A stretch of 14,722 nucleotides of DNA from Planctomycetia bacterium (GCA_030618975.1 JAUXCH010000039.1:1-14722), one strand, 5' to 3'; positions 5,687 to 12,615 are shown, counted from the first letter of the stretch. Notes: generated by a model from the sequence alone, not told the origin. Numbers and translations are program-made.

Positions 5687-5834
5687 GGCGAAGGGCATCG
5701 GCACTCACGCCCATGACGGAGGTCGCTGAGGCGTTCACACGACCCACGACTCCGCCGAGCGGATGCAGACGCTCGATGTCCCAGAGCACGGCGCGGTACC
5801 GGGCCTCCATCTCTGCGCCGCGCTGCTGGATCAC
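5664..5834 (-). pseudogene. 56-codon reading frame truncated by repeat copy 3
   Basis: A minus-strand frame starts with GTG at 5834-5832, overlapping the TGA of the TPR gene (GTGA), and reads MIQQRGAEMEARYRAVLWDI, then ERLHPLGGVVGRVNASATSV, then MGVSADALRRSSPGPG, with the stop inside the palindrome of copy 3. The first 45 or so residues have ordinary protein composition and the coupled start is typical of an operon member; the last residues are encoded by the repeat. I take it as the 5' part of a gene whose 3' part was removed or displaced when the repeat arrived. No family is recognised. An alternative start is the ATG at 5810. Confidence 0.5.
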
Positions 5835-6784
5835 TCCTCGCGCTCGTAGGTGTACCGCAAGCCACGGTTGTAGACGCCCTTGGGCAGGTCCGGCCGGGCC
5901 TCGCCCTCCTCCGCCTCGTCGAACTCCAGGACGTCGAAGCCGTTCGTCTCCTCGATCTCGCGTGCGTACTCGAACGCCTCATAGGCGGTGTCGGCCACGA
6001 CGGTATGCAGGACGTAGAACCCGATGCCGTCCATCCGGGCGTCCCGTCCGTCCATTCCGACGCGCCAGAGCCTGGCGTCTTCCGAACAGGCCTGCTCCAC
6101 CTCGCGCAGCACCCAGAGCGCGTGGCCCGAGTACGGGTCGTACTCGATGCCTTCGAGAGCGAGGGACCGGGTGGTCTCCGGATCCTCCCCGGTGGCCCGG
6201 CCGGCCAGCGCCACGGCGCCCAGGATGTGCGCCGTCGACCGTGGATCGGGTTCTTCCCCGCCGACGTCGCTCTCCAGTGCGGCCTTCCCCAGCGCCGCGA
6301 CCTCCTCGTAGCGCTCCAGGTCGAACAGGCTTCCGAGGCGGACGGAGGCCACCTTCAGGCGGAACTGCGGATCCTCGATCGTTTCGAGGATCGCGAGCGC
6401 CTGCTCGTGTTCTTCCAGGCGCCTGAGGAGGACAGCCTGGTTCAACTTCACGGAGTCCGTGTCCACCTCCGGACACGCCAACGCCGCCTCGTACGCGGCC
6501 TGGGCATCCCCGTACCGCTCGAGATCGGACCGGAAGTTGCCCAGCAGCTGCCACAGCAGCCAGGTCTGCGGCGCGTGGCCTACGCCCTCCTCCAGGCACT
6601 CGACGGCCGCCTCCGTGTCGCCTTGACGATCCAGGACCAGGGCGCGCACCTCGAAGGCGCCCGAGTATCTCCTGTCCTCCAGCTGGTCGGCGAGGCGCAA
6701 GGCGTCGTCGTCGCGCTGCTCCTGGAAGGCCGTGAGTCCCTCCTCGTACAGGGCCACGGACTCCTGGATGTCGGGCTCGCTCAT
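5831..6784 (-). CDS. Tetratricopeptide-repeat protein, 317 residues
   Basis: From ATG 6784 the protein starts MSEPDIQESVALYEEGLTAF and shows consecutive helix-turn-helix units with TPR-type spacing: residues about 10-75 (ADQLEDRRYSGAFEVRALVL), 80-115 (WLLWQLLGNFRSDLERYGDA), 120-160 and 165-200 (VASVRLGSLFDLERYEEVAA). The last 80 residues (MDGIGFYVLHTVVADTAYEA, ending PKGVYNRGLRYTYEREE) form a separate domain I do not recognise. No signal peptide or membrane segment is present, so it is probably a cytoplasmic scaffold or adaptor. The frame stays open 18 codons further up, into nadC, but the Met at 6784, 4 nt after the nadC stop, is the natural start and implies coupling. No functional link to NAD synthesis is evident beyond the shared operon. 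Confidence 0.8.
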   Translation of the reverse strand: MSEPDIQESVALYEEGLTAFQEQRDDDALRLADQLEDRRYSGAFEVRALVLDRQGDTEAAVECLEEGVGHAPQTWLLWQLLGNFRSDLERYGDAQAAYEAALACPEVDTDSVKLNQAVLLRRLEEHEQALAILETIEDPQFRLKVASVRLGSLFDLERYEEVAALGKAALESDVGGEEPDPRSTAHILGAVALAGRATGEDPETTRSLALEGIEYDPYSGHALWVLREVEQACSEDARLWRVGMDGRDARMDGIGFYVLHTVVADTAYEAFEYAREIEETNGFDVLEFDEAEEGEARPDLPKGVYNRGLRYTYEREE

Positions 6785-6788
6785 GCCG

Positions 6789-7670
6789 CTACTGCCCTGC
6801 GCCCCGGATGCGCAGCGACACGTCCAACTGCGGAGCACTGTGGGTCAGCGCGCCGATGCTGATTCGCGAGACGCCTGTCGCGGCGTAGGCCCCCACGGTC
6901 TCCAGGGTGACGCCGCCGGTGATTTCGAGCTTCGGCCGCGGCGGCGCGACCTTCCGGATGCGCTGGACCGCCTGCCGGATCAGGCCGAGGTCGAAGCCGT
7001 CGAGCATCGCGACGTCGGCGCCCGCATCGATCGCGGCGTCGAGTTCCGCGAGGTTCTCGACCTCGACGTAGAGGATCCGGCCCTCCGGCAGCGCGGCGCG
7101 GCAGCGCTGCGCGGCCTCGCGGATCGCGTCCGGTCCGGTGTGCCCGAAGGCGGCGTAGAGATGGCTCTCCTTGACCATCGCGGCGTCCTCGAGGTCCATG
7201 CGGTGGTTCACGCCGCCGCCGCACACGACGGCGTACTTCTCGAGCGCCCGCCAGCCCGGCGTGGTCTTGCGCGTGTCGAGGATGTCGACGCCGGTCCCCA
7301 GGGCCGCCTCGACGTAGGCCGCGGTGAGCGTCGCGACGCCCGAGAGGTGGCCGAGGAAGTCGAGCACGGTGCGCTCGGCCGAGAGGATCGCCCGAGCGCG
7401 GCCCTCGACCGTGAGGATCTTCGCGTTCTCGCCGACGCCCTCCCCGTCCTCGTAGTGGAGCGTGACGACGACCTCGGGATCGAGCAGCCGGAAGATCGGC
7501 TCCGCGAGGGGGAGGCCGGCGAGCGTTCCCGAGGCGCGCGCGACCACGTCGGCCGTCACGCGCCGCTCGGCGTCCTCGACGACGGCCTGCGCCGTGAGGT
7601 CGGATCGGGCGTGGTCCTCCTCGAGGGCGCGTTCGAGGTGGGGGCGGAGGGCGTCGAGGTCGAGGGGCAT
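6789..7670 (-). CDS. nadC: Nicotinate-nucleotide pyrophosphorylase (carboxylating), quinolinate phosphoribosyltransferase
   Basis: NadC converts quinolinate and PRPP to nicotinate mononucleotide, CO2 and PPi in de novo NAD synthesis. All family landmarks occur in order within 293 residues, the usual length: EDHARSDLTAQAV near the N-terminus, ERTVLDFLGHLSGVAT (residues 97-112), ILDTRKTTPGWR (Arg and Lys that bind phosphates), EKYAVVCGGGVNHRMDLEDA (the NHR active-site pair), MVKESHL, VEVENLAELD, ADVAMLDGFD, KLEITGGVTLE and GVSRISIGALTHSAPQLDVS at the C-terminus. The usual KDNH/KENH motif reads KESH, a mild substitution; the key Lys and acid are kept. The gene lies second in a minus-strand series (HhH protein, nadC, TPR protein); the nadA and nadB partners are not in the window. 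Confidence 0.97.
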   Translation of the reverse strand: MPLDLDALRPHLERALEEDHARSDLTAQAVVEDAERRVTADVVARASGTLAGLPLAEPIFRLLDPEVVVTLHYEDGEGVGENAKILTVEGRARAILSAERTVLDFLGHLSGVATLTAAYVEAALGTGVDILDTRKTTPGWRALEKYAVVCGGGVNHRMDLEDAAMVKESHLYAAFGHTGPDAIREAAQRCRAALPEGRILYVEVENLAELDAAIDAGADVAMLDGFDLGLIRQAVQRIRKVAPPRPKLEITGGVTLETVGAYAATGVSRISIGALTHSAPQLDVSLRIRGAGQ

Positions 7671-7748
7671 GGCCTGATGCTACCGGCGGGCGCAGAAGGA
7701 CCGCCTCCCGCGCCCGCGTGCGTGGGCAGCCGCGAAAGGCGCGGAAGA

Positions 7749-8114
7749 TCACCTGACCCCGAAGCGTGGGCGGACCTCGCGGGCGGCGCGGATGCGCCGG
7801 ACGGTGTCGGGTCCGATGCCGTGGACCCGTGCCAGGTCGGCCGCCGTCCCGAACGGGCCGTTCGCCTCCCGCTCGCGGACGATCGCGGCGGCCCGGGCCG
7901 GGCCGATCCCCGGCAGCAGCTCCAGCCGCGCGGGCGGGTCGGACTCCAGGTCGACGGCCAGCGGCGGGGGCGCGCGCGGGACGGCTTCCGGTGGTGCCTC
8001 CACGGCGAGCGGGAGGCGGCCCGTGGCGCGGAAGGCGAGCACGCCGAAGACGAGGGCCTCGAGGAGCACGGCGACGTGACGCCGGCGGAGGGTGGCGGCG
8101 GGGGGCTCTTGCAT
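7749..8114 (-). CDS. Membrane-anchored helix-hairpin-helix protein (ComEA-like)
   Basis: A protein of 121 residues: short cytoplasmic start (MQEPPAATLRRR), one hydrophobic anchor at about 13-31 (HVAVLLEALVFGVLAFRATG), a Pro/Ala-rich linker, then a tandem helix-hairpin-helix module, LELLPGIGPARAAAIVRERE (about 63-82) and LARVHGIGPDTVRRIRAA (about 93-110). The GIG hairpins bind DNA backbone without sequence preference. This is the architecture of ComEA, which holds incoming DNA on the outside of the inner membrane during natural transformation; however, many bacteria have ComEA-like proteins with no proven uptake role, and no other com genes are nearby. TCAGGAC directly before the ATG is a poor ribosome-binding site. 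It ends 78 nt before nadC and may be the first gene of that operon. Confidence 0.8.
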   Translation of the reverse strand: MQEPPAATLRRRHVAVLLEALVFGVLAFRATGRLPLAVEAPPEAVPRAPPPLAVDLESDPPARLELLPGIGPARAAAIVREREANGPFGTAADLARVHGIGPDTVRRIRAAREVRPRFGVR

Positions 8115-8148
8115 GTCCTGAGACCGCGCGGGAGGGCCGACCGGTCAC

Positions 8149-8949
8149 ATGATTTCGGGATGCCCGTCCGTACAATCCCAGGACGTGTCCTCGTCGCCCG
8201 CCTCGCCCCCCTCGTCCCCCGTCCTCGTGACCGAGGGGCTGGCCCGGACCTTCGGACGCGGAGCGCGCGCCGTGCGGGCGCTCGTCCGGCTCGACCTGGA
8301 GGTCGCTCCCGGCGGGTGCGTGGGGCTCCTCGGCCTGAACGGCAGCGGCAAGAGCACGACGCTGAACCTGGTCCTGGGGCTGCTGAGACCCACGGCCGGC
8401 AGGGTCGAGGTCTTCGGCGGGCCGGCGGGCCGCCGCACGGCCCGCGCGCGCACCGGGTACGTACCGGAGGAGGCGCGGCGCTTCTCGTCCCTCACCGGGC
8501 GCGAGACCGTCGCGCTCTTCGCGACGCTCCAGGGTGTGAAGCCCCGCGGCGAGCGCCGCCGCCGCGTCGAGGAGGCGCTGGAGGCCGTCGGCCTCGACCC
8601 GGCCGCTCGCGACCGGCGGGTGAACGAGTACTCGCGCGGCATGGCGCGACGCCTCGCGCTCGCTGCCGCCTGGGTGCACCGCCCGGCGCTGCTCGTCCTC
8701 GACGAGCCGACGTCCGGCCTCGATCCGCTCGGCACGGAGGAGATCCTCGCGCTGCTGGCGGTCCACAGGGAGGAGGGCGGTGCGACGCTGCTGTCCACCC
8801 ACGACCGGGTCACGGCCGAGGGGGCCTGCGACCGCATCGTCGTCCTCGAGCGCGGAACGGTCGTGCGAGAGGGGCGGACGGATGACCTCCTCGAGGGCGA
8901 CGCCTCGCCGTCCCTCGCCGGGTTGCTGAGAGCGGCGCCGGATGCGTGA
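8149..8949 (+). CDS. ABC-2 type transporter ATP-binding subunit
   Basis: A standard nucleotide-binding domain of 266 residues. Walker A GLLGLNGSGKSTTLNLVLGL lies at about 63-82, the Q-loop region GYVPEEARRFSSLTGRE has Glu in place of Gln as often in this subfamily, the signature is EYSRGMARRLALA (a variant of LSGGQ typical of CcmA/GldA-like exporters), Walker B is ALLVLDEPTSGLDP, and the H-loop is LLSTHDRVTAEG. It would power the permease encoded immediately downstream (TGATG overlap). The start is uncertain: the ATG at 8149 has GGAGGG about 12 nt upstream, while a GTG at 8185 lies behind a TACAAT hexamer and gives a protein beginning just ahead of the conserved domain. The exported substrate cannot be told from the sequence. 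Confidence 0.93.
   Translation: MISGCPSVQSQDVSSSPASPPSSPVLVTEGLARTFGRGARAVRALVRLDLEVAPGGCVGLLGLNGSGKSTTLNLVLGLLRPTAGRVEVFGGPAGRRTARARTGYVPEEARRFSSLTGRETVALFATLQGVKPRGERRRRVEEALEAVGLDPAARDRRVNEYSRGMARRLALAAAWVHRPALLVLDEPTSGLDPLGTEEILALLAVHREEGGATLLSTHDRVTAEGACDRIVVLERGTVVREGRTDDLLEGDASPSLAGLLRAAPDA
8171..8176 (+). promoter_or_regulatory. Possible -10 element before the ABC ATPase gene
   Basis: TACAAT is followed 8 nt later by an in-frame GTG (8185). If used, transcription would start at about 8183-8185, downstream of the ATG at 8149, and the real start codon would be the GTG, nearly leaderless. No convincing -35 was found. Confidence 0.25.
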
Positions 8950-10109
8950 TGCGTATGCGTGAACTCGGTGCGCTCGTCGGCCGGTACCTCCGCGCGCTGC
9001 TACGCGGCCGGGGCGGCCGGATCGCGCTGGCTGCGTCGCTGATCGTCTTCCTCGGGGTGCTCCTGGCGACGCGCGGCGACGGCGTCTCGCGCTCCACCCT
9101 GATGCTCGCGAGCTTCCTCGTCGTCGGTCTCGTCGCGTTTGCCACGGCCGCGTGGGCCGGCGGTCTCCTGCCCGGGGACCGCGCGGAAGGACGCGAGGTG
9201 TGGCTCGCCAGCCTGGCGCCGTCGGGGGCGGCGCGGCGTCTGTCGGCCGCCGTGGCCGGCATGGTGCTGGCGGTCGCCGTCGCGGTGGCCGGCAGCGCCG
9301 TCCTCGCGTTCGTCCTGCCCGTGGTGCTGCCCGACGCGTCCGTTCGCGATGCCCGCGAGATCGAGCTGCCTGGGCGCCTGCGCGTGGGGCGCGGGCGGCG
9401 GTCGGTGCCCGAGGCGACGCTCGACCTGGGTGGCCCGGTCGCCGAGGGGGCGACGCTCGAGCTGGTCGTCTCGCCGATCTACTTCGGCGCGGGGCAGGAG
9501 AGTGCCGAGGACGCCACCCGGCAACCCCTCCTGCTGGCGTGGACGATTCGCGGTGCGGGGGAGGAGACCCAAGGCACGGCCCACCTGCCCCGCGGCGCCC
9601 CGGTCGCGATCGCGCTACCCGCGGGCGCGCGCACCTTCACGCTCTCCAGCCGCGGTCCACGCGTCGACGTGGTGGTGAAGGAGGCGCGCGTCCTGGGGAG
9701 CGAGCGTCCCCTCCTCCTGACGCTGCTCCTGGCCGGGCTCGTTCTCGGCCTGACCGCGGCGACCGTCGCGCCCGTGGCCGTGGCGATCTCGCGTTGGACG
9801 TCGGCCCCGACGGCGACGACCGCGTCGTTCGTGATCGCGGTCGCGGGCGGACTCCGCTTCCTGCTTCCGGATCTCGCGATGCCCGACGCGGGACGCCTCC
9901 ACGAGCTCGGACTGCGGATCGTCTCGACCGCGGCGCTCCTCTCGCCCGACCTCGAAGCGCTCGGCGTGCTGGGCGAGCCCGCGGCGGGGCGCGCGCTCGA
10001 GAGCGTGGGGCCCGCTGCCTTCCTGCCGCCCCTCGTCTACGCCGCGGTCGCGCTGCTGGTCGTGGCGTGGCCCACGCGCGCGGAGCCGGCACGGGGGCGG
10101 TCGTCGTGA
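8949..10109 (+). CDS. ABC-2 type permease with a large extracytoplasmic insertion
   Basis: A membrane protein of 386 residues from the ATG at 8949, which overlaps the ATPase stop by one base (a GTG 3 nt earlier is also possible). Hydrophobic segments: about 24-45 (RIALAASLIVFLGVLLATRG), 50-75, 100-130 (VAGMVLAVAVAVAGSAVLAF), 255-285 (LLLTLLLAGLVLGLTAATVA), 293-312 (TASFVIAVAGGLRFLLPDL) and 360-380 (LPPLVYAAVALLVVAW). Between the third and fourth lies a soluble, beta-rich section of about 120 residues (for example ATLDLGGPVAEGATLELVVS) that would be outside the cytoplasm. With the upstream ATPase it forms an exporter or membrane-remodelling ABC system of unknown substrate. Confidence 0.85.
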   Translation: MRMRELGALVGRYLRALLRGRGGRIALAASLIVFLGVLLATRGDGVSRSTLMLASFLVVGLVAFATAAWAGGLLPGDRAEGREVWLASLAPSGAARRLSAAVAGMVLAVAVAVAGSAVLAFVLPVVLPDASVRDAREIELPGRLRVGRGRRSVPEATLDLGGPVAEGATLELVVSPIYFGAGQESAEDATRQPLLLAWTIRGAGEETQGTAHLPRGAPVAIALPAGARTFTLSSRGPRVDVVVKEARVLGSERPLLLTLLLAGLVLGLTAATVAPVAVAISRWTSAPTATTASFVIAVAGGLRFLLPDLAMPDAGRLHELGLRIVSTAALLSPDLEALGVLGEPAAGRALESVGPAAFLPPLVYAAVALLVVAWPTRAEPARGRSS

Positions 10110-11005
10110 GGCAGCGTCTGGTCCTGCTCGCCGCCGCCCTCGCGCTCCTGGCGCTCGCCGTCGCGCTGGCGCCGGCTCCCCCCGCACGCGGAGGGGGGGG
10201 GGCGCTGCGCGCGATGGGCGCGTCGATGGGCGGGTTCCGGATCGCCCTGGTGGATCTCCTGTTCCTGCGCGCGGAGCGACTCCTCCGCGAGGGGCGCGTC
10301 GAGGAGGTGCCGCCGCTCTACGAGGCGATCCGCGAGTTGGATCCGGAGAACGCGGCCGCCGCGGACCACCTCGCCGCGGTCTACGCGTACGACCTGGTGG
10401 GCGAGGCGCCCGACACCGCGGGGCGCTTCTACTGGTGGCAGCGCGCCTGGAGGCTCGTCGAGGAGGCCCTGGCGATCCACCCCGACGACCCGTCGCTCCT
10501 GATGCGCTCGAGCGACCTGCTCCTCGAGATCGCCCCGCGCGATCCGGGCCTCGAAGCGCTCGTCGCCCGGCGCGTGCCCGACCCGCGTCTCGAGGGCTAC
10601 GAGCGGCTCGTAGCGACGGCGCGGCTCACGCCCACGCTGCCCCGGCGCGGCCGGATCCACCTGCTCCGGCTGGCCGTCCTCCTGCCGCTCGAGGCCGCGC
10701 TCCGGCTCGAGGAGGACGCCGACTTCGAACCGATCCTCGCGCTCGGCGAGGAGGCCCTGGCGCTGAGGCGCGAGACGCTGGCCGAGATGAGCCTGCCCGA
10801 CCCCACCGGGGGCGAGATCGGCCCCGGGGAGCCCCTGGACGCGGTCCTCGAGGCGGGCCTGGAGGTGGTGCGGGCCGTGGGGACGGCGCGCCGCGAGGGG
10901 GACGAAGCCGGCGCGCGGGAGGCTCTCCGGCGCTACCGGAGGCGGGTCCCGGACTCGGACGTGGCGGTCGTCCTCGAGCGGGCCCTGGCCGGGGAGGACC
11001 GGTAG
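10106..11005 (+). CDS. Membrane-anchored TPR-like protein coupled to the ABC transporter
   Basis: The GTG at 10106 overlaps the permease stop (GTGA), giving a 299-residue protein; the frame stays open far upstream but only as a shadow of the permease. A single hydrophobic anchor at about 4-25 (RLVLLAAALALLALAVALAP) is followed by GGFRIALVDLLFLRAERLLR, TPR-like helices (PPLYEAIRELDPENAAAADH, AWRLVEEALAIHPDDPSLLM) and a long Arg/Glu-rich helical C-terminus. The stretch from GGFR to LDP resembles conserved TPR membrane proteins that I recall next to ABC-2 systems in several phyla, though I cannot name the family. Because of the coupling, it is probably a third component or assembly partner of the transporter, with its helical part outside the cytoplasmic membrane. 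Confidence 0.8.
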   Translation: MRQRLVLLAAALALLALAVALAPAPPARGGGGALRAMGASMGGFRIALVDLLFLRAERLLREGRVEEVPPLYEAIRELDPENAAAADHLAAVYAYDLVGEAPDTAGRFYWWQRAWRLVEEALAIHPDDPSLLMRSSDLLLEIAPRDPGLEALVARRVPDPRLEGYERLVATARLTPTLPRRGRIHLLRLAVLLPLEAALRLEEDADFEPILALGEEALALRRETLAEMSLPDPTGGEIGPGEPLDAVLEAGLEVVRAVGTARREGDEAGAREALRRYRRRVPDSDVAVVLERALAGEDR

Positions 11006-11018
11006 TCCGGCCCTCGCG

Positions 11019-11030
11019 AGAGTGGGATCC
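11019..11030 (+). repeat. 12-bp direct repeat, copy A
   Basis: AGAGTGGGATCC followed by a C-run, 13 nt after the TPR-protein stop. An identical 12-mer with similar flanks occurs 151 bp downstream (11170-11181). Confidence 0.6.
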
Positions 11031-11046
11031 ACCCCCCCGAGAGCTG

Positions 11047-11073
11047 CACCCGACCCGGTTTTTCGGGTTTCGC
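11047..11073 (+). repeat. 27-bp motif, copy 1 (plus orientation)
   Basis: The sequence is CACCCGACCCG, G, TTTTTCGG, G, TTTCGC, located 41 nt after the stop of the TPR gene. A copy with 25/27 identity lies inverted at 11940-11966. Within this copy ACCCG and CGGGT can pair around a GTTTTT loop; the second copy keeps only a shorter stem. Confidence 0.7.
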
Positions 11074-11169
11074 GGGCGCGGGATCGCAGCCCGACCCGTC
11101 GCCCCCGGCGTCGGCCCGGGCCGTGACCGCGAACCGTGAGCCCACGGGCCGGGTGAGAGTCCTGCCGCA

Positions 11170-11181
11170 AGAGTGGGATCC
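11170..11181 (+). repeat. 12-bp direct repeat, copy B
   Basis: Second AGAGTGGGATCC, followed by TCCCCCGGAG, in the upstream region of rsfS, 54 nt before its ATG. It could be a regulatory site or a leftover of local duplication. Confidence 0.6.
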
Positions 11182-11234
11182 TCCCCCGGAGCCGACTACC
11201 CTGCAGGGCTCGCAATCGTTCTGACGGTGGAACC

Positions 11235-11624
11235 ATGTCCAACGACGAAACCCTCATGACCAGTGAGTACATGCTCGAGCGCCTGGTGGCCCTGGCGCAC
11301 GAGAAGCGAGGTGAGGACCTCGTCGCGCTCGACGTGCGCGAGCTCGTCGAGTACATGGACACGCTGCTCATCGTGACCGCCCGGAGCGAGCGGCAGAACC
11401 GCGCGCTCGCCGAGAACATGATCCGTGGGATGAAGCAGGAGGGGGTCCTGCCCCTCAGCCGGGCGGGGATCGACGGTGGGACCTGGATCTGCATCGATCT
11501 CGTCGACGTGATCGTCCACCTGTTCACGCCCACCACGCGAGCGATCTACGACCTCGAGCTGCTCTGGGCGGACGCACGCCGCCTGGAGCTGCCGGTGCCG
11601 GAGCGGGTGGCCGAGGAACTCTGA
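11235..11624 (+). CDS. rsfS: Ribosome silencing factor RsfS (Iojap/YbeB family)
   Basis: RsfS binds ribosomal protein uL14 on the 50S subunit and blocks subunit joining when nutrients are scarce. The 129-residue protein has the family sequence throughout: LVALAHEKRGEDLVALDVRE (about 15-34), YMDTLLIVTARSERQNRALA (about 39-58), the Gly-rich turn GIDGGTWICIDLVDVIVHLF (about 82-101) and the closing TPTTRAIYDLELLWADARRL. The usual D-F-F-V-I strand is MDTLLIVT here. The ATG at 11235 is preceded by GGTGGA at 3 nt; an internal ATG at 11256 is the alternative. In many genomes rsfS sits beside nadD or proA; here it stands alone between two unrelated genes, flanked by the two inverted 27-bp motifs. Confidence 0.95.
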   Translation: MSNDETLMTSEYMLERLVALAHEKRGEDLVALDVRELVEYMDTLLIVTARSERQNRALAENMIRGMKQEGVLPLSRAGIDGGTWICIDLVDVIVHLFTPTTRAIYDLELLWADARRLELPVPERVAEEL

Positions 11625-11978
11625 GGCCCAGGCCGCGCGGCCGGTCGGTGGGAAGCCGATGCGGGAAAATGGTGCCGGGTGCAAACCCGTCAAGTCCCTG
11701 CCGTCTTTCACACGCTGCCGCCCTTCACACGATCCCGTCCACTCCGCGCAGGTTCACGACGATCCGCGTCGCGGAGGGTGGAAGGGTGGAAGGCGCGACC
11801 GGCGGATCGTCTTCCGGTGGCCGCGGTTCCCGGCGTCCCGATCGACCCCGCCGGACCGGCTCGCGGCCCGGAAGCGTGAAGAAGGGGAGCCGTGACGCCG
11901 CGTCCGGATCCGCGTCGGATCGGACGGCGCGAGGTCTTTGCGAAAGCCGAAAAATCGGGTCGGGTGTAGATGTTCGGT
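11625..11978. other. Intergenic region between rsfS and the EF-hand lipoprotein gene
   Basis: No supported reading frame. A 12-bp perfect palindrome GGCCGCGCGGCC (11631-11642) lies 6 nt after the rsfS stop and may end its transcript, though no T-run follows. A compact hairpin CGGGT-GCAA-ACCCG (11676-11689) has a GNRA tetraloop. The inverted 27-bp motif occupies 11940-11966. The rest is GC-rich, Arg/Ser-coding in every frame, and shows nothing recognisable. Confidence 0.5.
11940..11966 (-). repeat. 27-bp motif, copy 2 (minus orientation)
   Basis: Read on the minus strand it is CACCCGACCCG, A, TTTTTCGG, C, TTTCGC, beginning 12 nt after the TAA of the EF-hand lipoprotein gene. It matches copy 1 at 25 of 27 positions. 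Both copies therefore lie just downstream of a gene and in that gene's direction. Confidence 0.7.
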
Positions 11979-12602
11979 TTACAGGGTGTCGAGCGCGTCG
12001 AACTCGTCGAAGTCCACCAGGCCGTCGCGGTTGCGATCCGCGTCCCGGATCCGGTCGCCGTGGGGTTCGACCTCAGCCTTCTCGAGGTAGCCGCTGCCGT
12101 CGCGGTCGAGGAGCTCGAAGGCCAGCGCGCGCTCGGTCGTCTCGACGAGCGTGACCCGGCGCTTGGTCTGGAAGATGGCGGCGACGCCGTTCTCCAGCGA
12201 GCTGACCCCCTCGTCCAGCTCCTCGATGCCTACGTTTCGCTGCGGCTCGAAACGCCAGGCCCGGCCCGTCGGGTCGATCCGCCCGATCTTCTCGCTGCGG
12301 TTCAGGGTCGTGACCACGTACATCCCGTACTCGGGTCCACCCCGCATCTGGCGGTACGTGCGGCGCACGAGGTACCCGATGGTCTTCGGAGGCGCGTTGA
12401 CTTGAGACTCCTGGGCCTTCCAGACGGCGGTCCGCTGGCTCACGGCCCAGTCCCCGCGGGCGAGGGGCAGGGGGGCCATGGAGTCGACGCAGCCGATGTC
12501 GAGCACGCGCGGTGCCGGCGGCGGGCAAGGACACGACCCGCGACAACCCGTTGGCACGAGGGCCGCGAGTGCGATGACGCAGAAGAGCCACGGCTTGTGC
12601 AT
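11979..12602 (-). CDS. Lipoprotein with two C-terminal EF-hands, 207 residues
   Basis: From ATG 12602 the protein has a lipoprotein signal, MHKPWLFCVIALAALVPTGC, with the acylated Cys at residue 20. A Cys/Pro-rich stretch (RGSCPCPPPAP) follows, then a middle domain I do not recognise (GYLVRRTYRQMRGGPEYGMY and GIEELDEGVSSLENGVAAIF). The C-terminus carries two EF-hand loops, DRDGSGYLEKAE (about 172-183) and DADRNRDGLVDFDEF (about 189-203), with the acidic positions for calcium present. An AGGAGG 7 nt before this ATG settles the start; the frame is open 60 codons further up, but that stretch has no signal peptide and overlaps dinG. The gene is divergent from dinG. It is probably an outer-membrane or periplasmic calcium-binding lipoprotein; the role is unknown. 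Confidence 0.85.
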   Translation of the reverse strand: MHKPWLFCVIALAALVPTGCRGSCPCPPPAPRVLDIGCVDSMAPLPLARGDWAVSQRTAVWKAQESQVNAPPKTIGYLVRRTYRQMRGGPEYGMYVVTTLNRSEKIGRIDPTGRAWRFEPQRNVGIEELDEGVSSLENGVAAIFQTKRRVTLVETTERALAFELLDRDGSGYLEKAEVEPHGDRIRDADRNRDGLVDFDEFDALDTL

Positions 12603-12609
12603 CAACAGT

Positions 12610-12615
12610 CCTCCT
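12610..12615 (-). promoter_or_regulatory. Shine-Dalgarno of the EF-hand lipoprotein
   Basis: AGGAGG on the minus strand (12615-12610), 7 nt before the ATG at 12602. It is a consensus ribosome-binding site and decides between several in-frame starts. Confidence 0.8.

Noticed and set aside
6732..8885. Open plus-strand frame of over 700 codons across nadC and the HhH gene
   Set aside because: It is antisense to well-recognised nadC and to the HhH gene and out of frame with the ABC ATPase; the composition is Arg/Gly/Pro-rich.
9152..10105. Upstream extension of the TPR-protein frame through the permease gene
   Set aside because: The extension is the permease sequence read in another frame; the GTG at 10106, overlapping the permease stop and followed by a membrane anchor, is the natural start.
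11641..11705. Cobalamin-riboswitch-like look (GGTGGGAAGCCGATG, later GGGTGCAAACCC and GTCCCTGCC)
   Set aside because: The order and spacing of the B12-box elements do not match the consensus, the upstream half is the rsfS coding end, and no B12-related gene follows.
11648..12154. Plus-strand frame between rsfS and the lipoprotein gene
   Set aside because: Arg/Ser/Pro-rich and antisense to the lipoprotein C-terminus; no protein-like features.
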